This document shows positions 1 through 28,829 of a DNA stretch of 64,000 nt, one piece after another. The position numbers were made by a program, and so were the translations under genes. This DNA comes from Microcebus murinus (Eukaryota > Chordata > Mammalia > Primates > Cheirogaleidae), in NCBI RefSeq assembly GCF_040939455.1, contig NC_134107.1:11533537-11597536 (forward strand), written 5' to 3'. A model generated the notes under the pieces. That model had not been told where the DNA came from. It was given only the letters and a program-made list of their open reading frames with translations, and ran no database searches. Position 1 is the first letter of the stretch. The number at the start of each line of letters is the position of its first letter.

Positions 1-62
1 CACATGCAGGAAGCAGCCTGTGAGGCTGTGTTTGGATAATGCCCCACCTTTCCTGCCTGCAG

Positions 63-1028
63 TCAAGGGTTATACACGGAAAGCAGCTGCCCTGGAAGCG
101 ATGAAGGACTACACTAAAGCCATGGATGTGTACCAGAAGGCACTAGACCTGGACGCCAACTGTAAGGTGGGGCTGCTTCTGGCCTCCTATGGGCTCTCCC
201 TGCCTCTGGTTCTCCTTTGGGTCTTTTCCACGTTCAGTCACTGATCTGCCTTGTCCCCTTCATTTCTCATTGTCTGTTTCTCTCTTGTGTGCTCTCTTCC
301 CTTCTCAGTTACCTTTGGCATCTTGGACCCGCTGAGGCAGTGAGCCAGGCAGTGTTAACACTCCTCCCCTTTGTCTCCTCTGCACTGCAGGAGGCGGCAG
401 ACGGTTACCAGCGCTGCATGATGGCCCAGTACAACCGACACGACAACCCGGAAGATGTGAAGCGGCGGGCTATGGCCGACCCTGAGGTGCAGCAGATAAT
501 GAGTGACCCGGCCATGCGGCTCATCCTGGAGCAGATGCAGAAGGACCCCCAGGCACTCAGCGAGTAAGTGGAGCTGGGGGAGACAACCTTGCAGGGAAGT
601 GGGAGCAAAGCAGTTAGATGAGAAGGCAGGAGGTTGGTGGGGACGTGAGCAGTCTGGGTGGGATTGTACGGCTTAAAGGTTGGCAGTGGGTGGCGAGCTG
701 GAAGGGCTTTGTCTGCATGTTAGTCATGATAGCTTAAACAGTCATTTGGGAAAGCCACTCCGTTTTGCTGGGGGAAAAGTCTTGGCTTAAACCTGTGTTC
801 ATAGGCTCGCATGAGGGTGGTGCAGTTCTGTGTGGAGGAGAAGGCCTTTGCAGTGCCTTCATGGGACCCTGATGCCTTCTGGGACGTTGTGGATTGGGGC
901 TTGCTCTGAGAGCAAGGTTAAGTCTCATTTCCAATAACTGCCTCTTTGTCCTCAGACACTTAAAGAATCCTGTAATAGCACAGAAGATCCAGAAGCTGAT
1001 GGATGTGGGTCTGATCGCCATTCGGTGA
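63..1028 (+). CDS. STIP1: STIP1 (HOP), last three coding exons, 5' part outside window
   Basis: Co-chaperone that links HSP70 and HSP90 in the cytosol and helps pass clients between them. Coding exons 63-166, 391-563 and 956-1028 join in phase and give about 115 C-terminal residues ending in GLIAIR then TGA. The first exon carries the end of the third TPR block ([29 protein letters not shown]). The next carries the C-terminal aspartate-proline (STI1/DP2) domain, with [19 protein letters not shown] and the LEQMQKDPQ helix. Splice sites are AG/GTGGGG, GA/GTAAGT and CTCAG/ACAC. Bases 1-62 are intron. The match to the human protein as I remember it is almost complete, so identity is very secure. 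The upstream TPR1, DP1 and TPR2A regions lie before the window. Confidence 0.97.
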
Positions 1029-1430
1029 TGACTTGGTCATGCCCCCCTTCCCTTCACCGTCGTGTGGAAAGAGGGCTGGGACCGCGGCCAGCAGTGCGGA
1101 GCAGAAGGGAGAGAAGGGGGAGAGAGAACAGCTTATCTCTATATATTTATACATACCTACGTGGAAGACACAGAGACTTGTACTCGCGTCATTTGTGCAG
1201 CCGCTGCCCCTGGGCCCTCCCAGCACACGCATGGTCTCTTCACTGCTGCCCTCGAGTTCCATGTCTTTTCCCTGCCCCTCAGTGGCTGCTCTCCCATAGC
1301 TGGTTATTTTTTATTTGGGGCAGTGGGCATGTGTGGGAGGGAAGGGTGTTCTTCCCAACCCCAGGTCCCAGCTGTCTCCACATTGTTAACTCACGGCCCC
1401 TTCTCCAATAAAACAAGCCTGTCGGGCGTG
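1029..1430 (+). other. STIP1: STIP1 3' UTR
   Basis: Non-coding tail of the last STIP1 exon, from the TGA to about 15-20 bases past the AATAAA at 1407-1412. The cleavage point is inferred. Confidence 0.85.
1407..1412 (+). terminator. STIP1: STIP1 poly(A) signal
   Basis: Canonical AATAAA, followed after about 25 bases by a GT-rich stretch (GTGGTTATATGTTG) that suits the downstream element. Confidence 0.85.
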
Positions 1431-1439
1431 GTTATATGT

Positions 1440-3240
1440 TGCTTCTGCCTTGAGTGGTTTTTTGCCAAAAGACCCCTGCAGAGATGGTACCCTGAATTGG
1501 GAGAGGTGTGAGTGTGGCCTACCCAGCCTGGGAACCTGAGCCTGGCTTTTTCTTCCCTTTTTGATGGGCTGAGAAGTAGGTTGAGTCATTGTAAACTCCA
1601 GGGCTCTGCGGCTTTGCCGAGGCGGCCGCTAGGTGGTGCTGTCACTCAACAGCTGAGAGGGAAGCTGGAGGCTCCCCTAGGGTCAATGGCACCAAGGAGA
1701 TTGGGAGATTTGAGGTGATCCCTGTGCTGTTAATTCTCCACACTCTAATCTCAAAATCAGAAACTAACTAGATCCAGAGAACACTAGGTCCAACCCAGGA
1801 ACCAAGAAGGATTCAGACGTGCGAGATGTTCAGACCTCTTGGGAGAGAGAAATACTACTGTCAGCTGCTGTGTTGGACTTAGGAGTCGCATCACGGTTTT
1901 ACTGCTCTCGTCTGAGAGCTTGAAAGACTAAGCTTTAGTGGCACTTTTCAGCCAGGTGTCCAGGTGTTGTGGCTCACACCTGTAATCCTAACACTTCGGG
2001 AGGCCTAGGCAGGAGGATCCCTTGAACCTAGGAGATGGAGACCAGCCTGGGCAACATCTCTACAAAAGATAGATTAGCTGGGTGTGGTGGCACATGCCTG
2101 TTATATAGTCCTAGCTACTGAAGAGGCTGAGGCAGAAGGGTCACTTGAACCCAGGAATTTGAGTTTGCAGTGAGCTATCATGGCACCACTGCACTCTAAC
2201 CCAGGCAACAGAGCCTGACCTTGTCTCAAAAAGTAAGAATAATAATAATTACACTTCTGTATGATTGTAACAAACTTGTAAAGCTCTTCTGCACTGAGGA
2301 GGCTTCTAGGACAGAAATAAAACTTCCTCATTTGCTCCCAGAGTACTGCTTTCTGGGTGACTGCAGCTGGCCGGACTTCCTCTGCCTCTGAGTTTCATAA
2401 GCCAGGCTTTCCCCCAGGAACCCCCCCCCCTGCCCAGGGCCCCTCCACCATCTGGGTGGCCTGGCTGAGAGAGCCACACAGCCACAGGGCTTCTAGTTCT
2501 GCTGCCCCAGGCTTGCCTGCTGTCTCTGAGGCTTTGTTGCCTCCAGCAGCCACTGTGGTCACCAGAAGGGCTGACTGCCCTGTACAGCTGCCAGCTCCAC
2601 TGGAGCTGCGTCCTCGTGCAGGTGGTGGGCAGGAAGATGTTGGCCACCAGAGATACTCCGAGATGACCCTGAGCATGGACTTGACAGGAGCGAGCCCGTG
2701 GGTACTCAGGAAGCACGTTGCTAGTGGAGGGACAGAGCGGAGGTGCCGTGCTCCAGCCACAAGCCCTGGGGTGGGGGCAGTGAGGTTGTGAATGATCAGG
2801 GCCAGTTCTGTTCCCTGGCTCTTGACACATTTGCAAACAGGGCTGTTTAGGGGTAGGAAAGAGCCCTCAGGGATCTTCTGTTGATGGCACACCTGCACTC
2901 CTTATATAACCTGGATCTAGTCCTTCAGCTCCTGCTCTCCTTGGGCACCCAAGTGATGTCTTGTGGCCCAAAGTTCCTACCTCATGACCGGTAGGCAATG
3001 GGAGAGATTTCCTACAGAGGCAGACCTAGGCCTGAACAGAATGGGGGGGGGAGGCTTCTCTAGTTTGAACCGAGTTTTACCCCCAAATAACGGGGACTGT
3101 TTTTGTGGTGTTGGGTCCACACGCCCCGCTGTCCTTTGCTTCCTGTGTTCTCTGGGGACAAAGGCTGGGGCCCGCTGGAACCCTCTGCAAGCTGGCAGTG
3201 TGCTTCCTGCACCCAGCGCCAGCCCGCCCTGGGGAGGGGC
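1440..3240. other. STIP1-FERMT3 intergenic region
   Basis: No gene is supported here. Short open frames overlap on both strands but show no family match and no good splice context. One old Alu occupies 1958-2250. The rest looks like unique sequence. Confidence 0.6.
1958..2250 (+). repeat. Old Alu, sense orientation
   Basis: Contains GGCTCACACCTGTAATCC, GAGACCAGCCTGGGC and a second arm with GAGTTTGCAGTGAGCTATC, ending in an A/T-rich tail (AATAATAATAATT). It lacks the TTGGCCAACTAAT linker of the younger copies and is more diverged, so it is probably an AluJ-age element. Confidence 0.85.
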
Positions 3241-3244
3241 CAAG

Positions 3245-3382
3245 CCCGCCCTCCTGGTGATAAGGCGGGGAGGGCTGCCCTCCTGGAGGAAGCTCCAAAG
3301 AGAAAGCAGAGGGCAGGAAGCGGCCCAGCGCCAGCAGGTGTGCAGCGAGGCCCACCTGCAGCCCCGATCCTTCGCTGGCAAG
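3245..3382 (+). promoter_or_regulatory. FERMT3: FERMT3 promoter region and non-coding first exon
   Basis: A good donor (GGCAAG/GTAAGCTGG) closes a non-coding exon at 3382, and the coding exon begins at 3958. The exon start is not defined by sequence alone. Upstream lies a TGATAA GATA site (3258-3263) beside GGCGGGG, and GGAAGC-type ETS cores occur at about 3316-3330. There is no TATA box. GATA and ETS sites suit a gene used in platelets and leukocytes, but function is inferred. Confidence 0.6.
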
Positions 3383-3971
3383 GTAAGCTGGGGCCGGCTG
3401 CTGAGACCCAAGAACTCTGCAGCCTCCGCCCAAAACACCGTGCTCATGTGGCATCCTGAACTTTCAACCACCCCAGAGAGGTTTTGGCTGGTTTGGGATG
3501 TTTGGATCTGAGCTGTGAACCAGGATTGGAAGGATTATTACTTCCTGCCCTGAGCACACAGCCACTGCCAGGGTGGGCACCTGCCCACGTGGGGCTGGGG
3601 CATGAGCTGTGGGCTGGGAAAGCAGCCCTGGGCTTGTGCCCAGCTCTAGCATGAGCAGGGTGACCTTGAGAGCACCTGGTCACTGGGCCTCAGTCTTCCC
3701 ATCTGTAAGATGGGAGTAGGTTTGACAACATGGTCCCTGAGCGTACTTTTTCAGCTCAACCCCCATGATGGTGGGAGGGCCTGACGTTGGCCTGGGACAA
3801 CTCAGTGCCCCATGACATGCGCCGCCACGGGCATCCTGGCCTGCGGGCTTGCTCCCTGCCCGCCTAGCTGTGCAGGCACCCGGCTCCCTCTGCTCCAACA
3901 CGGGAGCCCCCCACCCCCAGCGCTCTGCCCCCTTGCCTCCTGCCACCCTCTCTGTAGAAGCAGCCGCAGCC

Positions 3972-19168
<15,197 letters not shown>

Positions 19169-19544
19169 GGGCTGTCGGACTGCCCTGCCCTGCTCACCAC
19201 GTGCCACAGCCACTCCCAAGCCCACACTCACTGAGACTCACTGTCCCATACCTGCTCCAGGCAGGCACTGAGCTAGGCACATTCACCTGCTGTCACTGGC
19301 TTTGTGCAGGTCAGGGACCTGGCTGTGCTAGACTCTGCCATCACCCAGGCTAGGGACAAGGGGCCCTGAGCTTGTGCAGCATCCCCTTCCCCTTGTCTGA
19401 GTGGCTGAGGTCAACACCCCTGACCTATGTGTAGTCCCTGAGTACACACACAAGACCAGATATAGCTACCAGATGATGAATCATGGTTTCAAACGAGTTT
19501 CTTTCTTGTTACTTTTTAAAATTTCTTTTTTATAAATTAATATT

Positions 19545-19560
<16 letters not shown>
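19169..19560 (+). other. FERMT3: FERMT3 3' UTR
   Basis: The tail after GGHEAF-stop is GC-rich, then turns A/T-rich at 19500-19550. There is no AATAAA on this strand; the nearest variant is TATAAA at 19531-19536. A transcript cut 15-25 bases later would run into the last coding exon of TRPT1 on the other strand. Confidence 0.6.
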
Positions 19561-21915
<2,355 letters not shown>

Positions 21916-22149
21916 GGCCGAGACCTGTGGGGAGCACTGCAGTGTGAGGACTGCTTTGAGGACCATCCCATGTTCCCACCCTGCCTAGAAAGCCACAAAA
22001 CCTCAGCATGTGAGAGCTGGGAGGGGGATATACAGCTCACTAAATTCGCTTCCCACCCCCAAATCCCTGGTGCAGATAGGGAGACTAAGGCCCAGCGGGC
22101 AACACTTGCCCAAGGTCACACTGTCAGCCACAGAGCCCAGGGAAGCCGA

Positions 22150-22420
22150 GCTCCTGCGCTTCGGGCTCGCGGGCGTGTTTCTCAAGGCCCGCCCCGGCGT
22201 GCCCCAAGACCGGGCGGAAGCGTCAGGACCGGGACCCACAAGCTGGTCTACCTACCGCGGCCAGCGCCCGGCCCGGCCAATGAGAAGTCGCGGAAGGAGG
22301 GGGGCGGGCACTTCCGCTCGGGGAAGGGGCGGAGCCTGCGGGGTTGGTCGGCCTGCGAGCCGGGCACCTGCTGGAGGCGGGAGCTTCCGGACCCTGGGAG
22401 GGGGTCCCCGCGCGTCCGAG
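22150..22420. promoter_or_regulatory. Shared TRPT1/NUDT22 promoter (CpG-rich)
   Basis: CpG-dense sequence between two divergent genes. It has a CCAAT box (22277-22281), an ETS site GCACTTCCGC at about 22309, and GGGCGG boxes; no TATA. The TRPT1 start codon is about 230 bases to the left and the NUDT22 coding exon about 280 to the right. The divergent layout makes a shared promoter likely; start sites are not fixed by sequence. Confidence 0.7.
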
Positions 22421-22741
22421 GTGGAGGCAGGACCCCTGGGTGTGGAGGCCATGGGCATTTGGGGGTGGAACCCGGGATCTCTGGGTGGTAGGGATACCTG
22501 GAGTCCCAGGCATTTCTAGCAGCAGGAGTCCCGGGTACCCAGCAGGACTCCGGGCTCTTGCGGGGATGATAGGACAGCTTACTGCCCAAAGAGTGGTCAA
22601 GGGCATGTAGAAGAACTGAGGGTTCCCTCAGAAGATCTCTGACAGAGGAAGCCAGCTGCTCGCCCAGGGGTCACTGTGCCCCCCCGAACCCCCCCTACAG
22701 GCCTGGCTGTGTCCTCCCCCAGAGCTGCCCTGTCCCAGCCC

Positions 22742-24960
22742 ATGGATCCTGAGGTATCCCTGCTGCTGCAGTGCCCTCTGGGCGGGCTGCCCCAGGAGCA
22801 GGTACTGGCCGAGCTGAGTCCAGCCTACGACCGTCGCCCACTACCAGGTGGGGACAAGGCCATCACTGCCATCTGGGAGACCCGGCTACAGGCCCAACCC
22901 TGGCTCTTCAACGCCCCCAAGTTCCGCCTGCACTCAGCCACCTTGGTGCCCATTGGCTCACAGAAGCCACAGCTGCTCCTGCGCCTGGGCCTTACTTCCT
23001 ACAGAGACTTCCTGGGCACCAACTGGGCCAGCTCAGCTGCCTGGCTGCGACAGCAGGGGGCCGCTGATTGGGGTGACAGACAAGCCTATCTAGCGGACCC
23101 ACTGGGGGTGGGCGCTGCACTAGCCACTGCAGATGACTTCCTTATCTTCCTGCGCCGCTCTCGGCAGGTGGCTGAGGCCCCTGGGCTGGTGGACGTGCCT
23201 GGTGGGCACCCTGAGCCTCAGGTGAGGTGCCAGGCTGAGCACAAAGACCCAGATAGCTCAGAGAGCTTTGGCTCTCAGCCCTCCCAGCTTTAGTTTCCTC
23301 ATCTGTAAGGGGAAAATTGGACTGGTGTTTCTCTGAGAGTTTGCTTGGGACAGCCCTGCAGCCTCCCCACTGACCCCTGCCCCAGGCCTGTGGGAAGCTA
23401 GGAAACACAGGGTGGGGGATGGGGGAGGTGGACAGAGGAAGAAGATATCCCATCCCACCCCCAACGCTTCATGTGACCCCTTCCTAGCTGGACCTCTGGT
23501 TGTCCACCTGGAAAAGGAAGGGCTGGGTTAGGGTATCACCAAGACTCTTATACCATGCCCACACCACATCCTCAGAGCCAGCGAATATGGGGGGACACAG
23601 GGCAGGAGAAGGTGGGGAGCAGGGGCTGAGCCTGACCTCTTGCAGGCCCTGTGCCCTGGTGACAGCCCCCAGCACAAGGACTTCCCTGGGGAACTGGTGG
23701 TACGTGAACTCTTCTCCAGTGTCCTGCAGGAAATCTGTGATGAGGTGAGTGAGAGTGACCTAGACAGAGTTGTGGGCATGAAGGGAGGGAATAGAATTTG
23801 CCAGAATTCCACAAGTCTGGGCTGGCAGGAGGGTCTGCAGGCATCTGGCTGGCATTAGGGAAGAGCTTGGCTTTGCAGCTAGGCACACTAGGTAGAGAAT
23901 TCTAGCCCTCAATACTCTATGCCTCAGGTCCTTCCTCTTTACAATGGAGACAATGATGAATGTCTTGCCTGTTCCCCAAGTTTGTTGAGAAAGGATTAAA
24001 AGTCCCAGTTACTAAACTGACTTTCCTTGGGCAACCCTGGGTAACTGGTTCAATCTCTCTGGATTCAACTTTCCCATCTGCAAAATGAATATGCCTAAGA
24101 TCTGACATTCTGTGGTGCTGGGTGCTTGACCTACAAACTGTAAAATGCTGTACAAGGTCAACAGGCTGTTTTCCATTGAGAGGGTCAGAGATGTGGGCAG
24201 TGGGCACTGACAGGTGGGACCCTCTGGCCCAGGTGAACCTGCCACTGCTCACCCTGAGCCAGCCCCTGCTGTTGGGCATCGCACGCAATGAGACCAGTGC
24301 CGGCCGAGCCAGTGCTGAGTTCTACGTCCAGTGAGTGGGCTCTGGGGCACATGATCCTGGGTCTTGGGGAGGTGGGTGGCTGAGGCAGCTGGGACTCCAC
24401 AGGGTCCCTACAGGGGCTGGTCTCCTATCAAGCCACCTTCATGTTCTTGTCCAGGTGCAGCCTGACTTCTGAGCAGGTGAGGAAGCACTACCTGAGTGGG
24501 GGACCCGAGGCCCATGAGTCTACAGGAATCCTCTTTGTGGAGACACAGGTGTGGGGAGGCAAACTGCATCTTGTTTGGACGCCAGGGTTGGGGTCCACAA
24601 AGAGGCCTGGTGATGCATGTCTTGGGGGAAGAAGTGGCTGGGTTGCACAGGGGACTCCCCAGTCTCTCAGAGTTTCCTCCAGAGTCACAGACTTGCCATC
24701 AGCCCAAGGGAAAGGTCCAGGCCTGTTCAGCCCTTCAGCATGTCTCCCTAGGGATACTGCAGTGCAGAGGGCTCCGAGGCTCAGGAATTCTGGGTACCTG
24801 CAGGAGGTGTGATAAGGGCTGGATGTGTGGGTCTCATTGTCTCTCACAGAATGTGCAGAGATTGCAGGAGACCAAGATGTGGGCTGAGCTCTGCCCCTCC
24901 GCCAAAGGCGCTATCCTCCTCTACAACCGGTCCAGGGAAGTCCAACCTGAGTGGCCCTAG
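22742..24960 (+). CDS. NUDT22: NUDT22, UDP-glucose-type Nudix hydrolase
   Basis: Nudix-family enzyme known in mammals to cleave UDP-glucose or UDP-galactose to UMP and sugar 1-phosphate. Coding exons 22742-23221, 23646-23744, 24233-24330, 24455-24548 and 24850-24960 keep phase and give 293 residues from [10 protein letters not shown]. The Nudix element is split by a loop: [11 protein letters not shown], then [14 protein letters not shown] in place of the usual REUXEEXGU helix. The middle part ([31 protein letters not shown]) matches the human protein closely. The C-terminus ([12 protein letters not shown]) differs from the human ending I remember and is about ten residues shorter. The coding exon begins after CCTACAG at 22701. 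Confidence 0.94.
24030..24180 (+). repeat. MIR-like SINE in a NUDT22 intron
   Basis: GGGCAACCCTGGGTAAC, CAATCTCTCTGGATTC and CCCATCTGCAAAATGAATA follow the MIR core. Confidence 0.6.
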
Positions 24961-24993
24961 GGTCTCCAGTCCTACCACCAACGCTCTGAAGAC

Positions 24994-24999
24994 AATAAA
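24994..24999 (+). terminator. NUDT22: NUDT22 poly(A) signal
   Basis: AATAAA 34 bases after the TAG, with a T-rich stretch and TGTTGG downstream. Confidence 0.88.
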
Positions 25000-25104
25000 A
25001 GACTTTATTCTTTGATTCTGTTGGCATCTGCTATTTCGTGAGACAGAGAGGGGTGCTGGGTGAGCCCTGGGTGTATGAGACAGACAGGACAAGTGACATG
25101 AAAC

Positions 25105-25395
25105 CCCCCCCCCCCAGAGACAGGGTGAGGTGGCTCACGCCTGTAATCCTAGCACTTTGATAGGTGGAGGCTGAAGGATCACTTGAGCCCAGGAGCTGGA
25201 GACCAGCTTGGAACAGATAGCGAGATCCCATCTCTACAAAAAAATGAGAAAAACTAGAGCGTGGTGGCACATGCCTTTAGCCCAGCCACTGAGGACGCTG
25301 AGGCAGGACCTCCTGGAAGTTGGAGGCTGCAGTGAGCTATGAGGACGCCACTGCACCCCAGCCTGGGAAGGCTGTTGCCAGGCTCCAGGACGATT
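25105..25395 (+). repeat. Old Alu, sense
   Basis: GGTGAGGTGGCTCACGCC, CTGGAGACCAGCTTGG and GGCTGCAGTGAGCTATGAG, preceded by a C run (25105-25116). It lies between NUDT22 and DNAJC4. Confidence 0.8.
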
Positions 25396-25439
25396 ATGGG
25401 GTAGAAGCACCTCTGTGAAATGGGCCTCGCTGCAGAGCG

Positions 25440-25760
25440 GAGCAACAGCCACGTCCGCTGAACGGAGGGACGGCAGCTGGACTCACAGTCTCCCTGACGG
25501 CCAGGCTCTGACTGGCCGCTACCCAGGCGGGCGCTCGCGCAAGTCCGCACGTCCTCAGGCGGCGACTTTGGTGGGTGGGTCTGAGGCGTCAAAAGCCAAT
25601 AGCCGCACGGGGGCGGGGTCGCCGCGCCTTCCCGCCTGTTGGGAGTGGCCTTGGCTCCTAAGCCAATGAGGGTGGGGGGAGGCGGGGCCTGGCTAGGCGC
25701 CGGAAATGGCGTTCCGGAGTGCGGCGGGGGCGGGGCCTAGTTGTGGCTCCTCCTTCCCCC
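25440..25760 (+). promoter_or_regulatory. DNAJC4: DNAJC4 promoter
   Basis: CpG-rich. Two CCAAT boxes (25596-25600 and 25663-25667) lie 67 bases apart; GGGGCGGGG boxes and a CGCCGGAAATGGC ETS-like site follow at about 25698. No TATA. Initiation probably falls around 25690-25760. An ATG at 25706 opens a 93-codon frame ahead of the real start, which could act as an upstream ORF if included in the transcript. Confidence 0.6.
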
Positions 25761-26055
25761 GTCCCCGGGCTCCCCAGGCGGTTATGGGGGGTCCCAGCGT
25801 CGCTGACTGGGTGTTCAGATACCGAGGCCAGTGCGGGGAAGGACCTCGGACGCCCCAGTCAGATGCGGGGACGAGTCCAGGACACGAGGGTCTGCTGCTG
25901 AGCAAGAAGGCCGCCCCGGGCCTGCGTCAATCTTCCTTCGCAAGAAAGCGGAGCCAAGCCCCTTCCCTCTGCCCTCGGGGTACCTGAAGCCTGGCCCCAC
26001 CCTGGTCCCAATGCACTCTTGGTGGCCTCCTTTCCCCAGCTGCCCGCCCACCACC

Positions 26056-28711
26056 ATGCGGCTCCTGCTGCCCCTGCGCCTAGGCCGTCTGTGGCCCCGC
26101 AGCCCTCCTACTCGGCTCCTCGGAGCGGCCGCCGGGCAGCGGTGAGTTGGGCTCCGGGGGCCAGGCCCAGTGGTTCAGTGGTTTCTGTTGCCTATATACT
26201 GAGATAGCTGTGGTCTCTGCTCTGTGTCCGGTGCCTTACAGCCTTGGCTCAGGTAACCTTCACCTTCACTGCTGAGGACACTGGGAATCAGAGGTAAAGA
26301 GACAACCCCAAGATCACACAGCGATTTAAGGGGCAGATCAGGAATTTGAGCCCAGGTCAAACGCAATGCTCTTCCCCCAACTCTAGCAGTTGCCAAGCAT
26401 CACTGTGCATAACTCACTTGGGGAGGCGGGGGTGTGGGGTACAAAAATGCAGCTTCCTGGGCCTTGCTCTGGAGATTCTGAACTGGAGGAATGAGGTGGG
26501 TGGGGCTCAGGAATCTGTCTTTTTAAACAAGTTTTTCAGGTATTTCTGATGCTAGGGATGTGAGGACTACACTTTGAGAGGTCCTGGTCTGCACTATGCC
26601 TGAAACACTGCAAAAGAAAGGAGCTATCTGCAGATCTGTCTTGGGACCTGTCTTAGCCCTCAGCTTCTGGTGGCTAAATTGAAGGGTGTGGCCCAAGGAG
26701 GCTGGGAGGGGCAGGGCAGGGGTATCCTCTGGGTTCCCTCAGCCCCTACAAGTTTGGGACTCTCTCCACAGGTCCAGCCCCAGTAATTATTATGAACTGT
26801 TGGGGGTGCATCCTGGTGCCAGCACTGAAGAAGTTAAACGAGCGTTTTTCACCAAGTCCAAAGAGGTACCAGTGCTCCTAAGATGGGTAGAGGGGAAGAG
26901 GAAATATGAGCACAAGTTCCCAGGAGAAGACCTGTGTCTCTGGCTGATGCCACATCTCTTCAGCCTGCAGAGGGAGTGGGAGGCACTCAAGGGGCAGGGG
27001 TCTGGCTAGGTGGGAGGAAAGGCTGGCAGCCAGGGATCCTGTCTGCTGGGCTGGGCTTGCCTGCTCTTGAGGACTTTGGGCCAGGGCATATGGTGACAGC
27101 AGGGGGTTGACAGGTAGGAAGGGGCAGGGGTCTGTGCTTTCTGACTCTCTGGCCTTCTGGAGGGGTGGACAGCCCTGAGAGTGAGGGTCACTGGCTAGGC
27201 AAGGTCCTCTGGGAATGATTGGAGCCCTTGTTGGTGTACCAGTCCTGGGAAAGGGGATAAAGGGGAGTCCTGCCCCCCCCCAGCTACATCCTGACCGGGA
27301 CCCTGGGAACCCAACCCTGCACAGCCGCTTTGTGGAGTTGAGTGAGGCATACCGAGTGCTCAGCCATGAGCAGAGCCGCCGCAGCTATGACCACCAGCTC
27401 TGCTCAGCCAGCATCCCGAAGTCTCAAGGAAACACAGCCCACCACAAATCTGCCCACCAAACACACAGGTACAGTCATCCTGCCCCCAAGCTTGTTCCCA
27501 CACCCAGGTCTCCTGAGGAGGCTTATCACCACACTATCCCTTCCTCTGGCTCCTAGCAGCTCCTGGGCACCCCCCAACGCACAATACTGGACCCAGTTTC
27601 ATGGTGTGAGGCCGCAGGGGCCAGAATCGAGACAGCAGCAACATAAACTCAACCAGCGAGTGGTAGGGTATTGTCTCCTGCTCATGCTGGCAGGCATGAG
27701 CCTGCATTATGTCGCCTTCAGGTACTCCTGTCCTCCCCTGGGTTGATGGGCCTAGGGCAGGAGGTTAGGTGAATCCCAGTGTGGTCTGCCATCCACAGCA
27801 CTCTATGGCCTGCACTCTTGTATTTCTCAGGCTAAGAACTGCATGAAATCAGTCTTTGGAGCCTCCCTTACTTGGTAAAAGCAGCACCGCATGAAGTGCT
27901 AATGTTTCATTTTCAGTTTTTCATCATTTGAATGTAAATCCTTGGTGCTGGCTGCCAGAGAGGGCTGCAGCCAACCAGAATCATGTACAAGAAGCAAATG
28001 TGTTGGAACTGGGCCTCTCTAGCAACTGTCCTCATTCATTTGGCAGTCTCCCCAAAACTTTCTCACCCCATCCATGAAGTGGATTTTCCACAGCAAAGAT
28101 ACTTAAAGGCCAGTGGCCTCCACTAGCAGCTGCCCAGTTCAGAGATAGAGTTAGACGTAGGTACAAGCTTTTCTAGTCTCCTGGGAGGAGCACTGCCATG
28201 TCCACAGCTGCTGTCACCACTTTTAGCAGGACAGCTAGGGACTTGGGGTGCCACTGGACCCCGGACAAGCCAGGCCACTCTGTGTCCTTCTCCCCACCTA
28301 TCCCTGCAGGGTTGGGATGAGGTCCCCACAGATGTAAAGCTGTGAGACGGTAGAGTGGGGTGGAGTGAGATAGGACTTGAGGGACAGGAGGGACTGGAGT
28401 CCCAGGGTTAACTGTGACCCCCTTGCAGGAAGTTGGAACAGATACACCGTAGCTTTATGGATGAAAAGGATCGGATCATCACAGCCATTTACAATGACAC
28501 TCGGGCTCAGGCAAGGTCTGTCCCTGCTCTATTCTGGTCCCTGCTCCCTGTCCTTGGCACCACCCTCTGGGATTCTTGTCCCAACCTCTCAGGTGCTCTC
28601 TCCCCCAGGGCCAACAGAGCCAGGCTCCAGAAGGAGCAACTGCAGAAGCAGCCACCACCACCCGGGCCTCCCCAAGGCTCTGGGATCCTGACCCCGGGCA
28701 CCAGCACCTGA
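26056..28711 (+). CDS. DNAJC4: DNAJC4, J-domain protein with one membrane segment
   Basis: Type III J protein; J domains stimulate HSP70 ATPase. Coding exons 26056-26141, 26772-26865, 27284-27468, 27560-27721 (or from 27557), 28429-28515 and 28609-28711 give 238 or 239 residues, near the human 241. The N-terminus is basic and leucine-rich (MRLLLPLRLGRLWPR). The J domain runs YYELLGVHPGASTEEVKRAF, then LHPDRDPGN with the HPD motif at the start of exon 3, then AYRVLSHEQSRRSYD. A hydrophobic segment GYCLLLMLAGMSLHYVAF follows, then a charged helix and a proline- and glutamine-rich tail. The exon 4 acceptor is a TAGCAG tandem. Clients and exact membrane are not visible here. Confidence 0.94.
26195..26385 (-). 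repeat. MIR-like SINE, antisense, in DNAJC4 intron 1
   Basis: CTGAGGACACTGGGAATC, AGATCACACAGCGATTTAAG and ATTTGAGCCCAGGTC fit a reverse MIR. Confidence 0.6.
27722..28428 (+). other. DNAJC4 intron 4
   Basis: About 0.7 kb of apparently unique sequence. I see no repeat family, RNA gene or supported frame in it. Confidence 0.5.
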
Positions 28712-28790
28712 AGAGCTCACCTGGGTGGGGCCCGCTCTGTGCGCCCTCCTGGCTTCCTTCCCAGGACTCCCCACTTCCCAAAACACGTGC

Positions 28791-28796
28791 AATAAA
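28791..28796 (+). terminator. DNAJC4: DNAJC4 poly(A) signal
   Basis: AATAAA 80 bases after the stop codon, followed by a T/G-rich stretch (GTGATTTTCAGAGCTCGTGTCC). It lies only about 560 bases before the VEGFB start codon, at the edge of the VEGFB CpG island. Confidence 0.88.
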
Positions 28797-28829
28797 GTGA
28801 TTTTCAGAGCTCGTGTCCTGCTCCCTCCT

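Noticed and set aside
28780..28790. ACGTG core just before the DNAJC4 poly(A) signal as a hypoxia element for VEGFB
   Set aside because: A single 5-base core in the 3' UTR of another gene, and VEGFB is not known as a hypoxia-driven gene.
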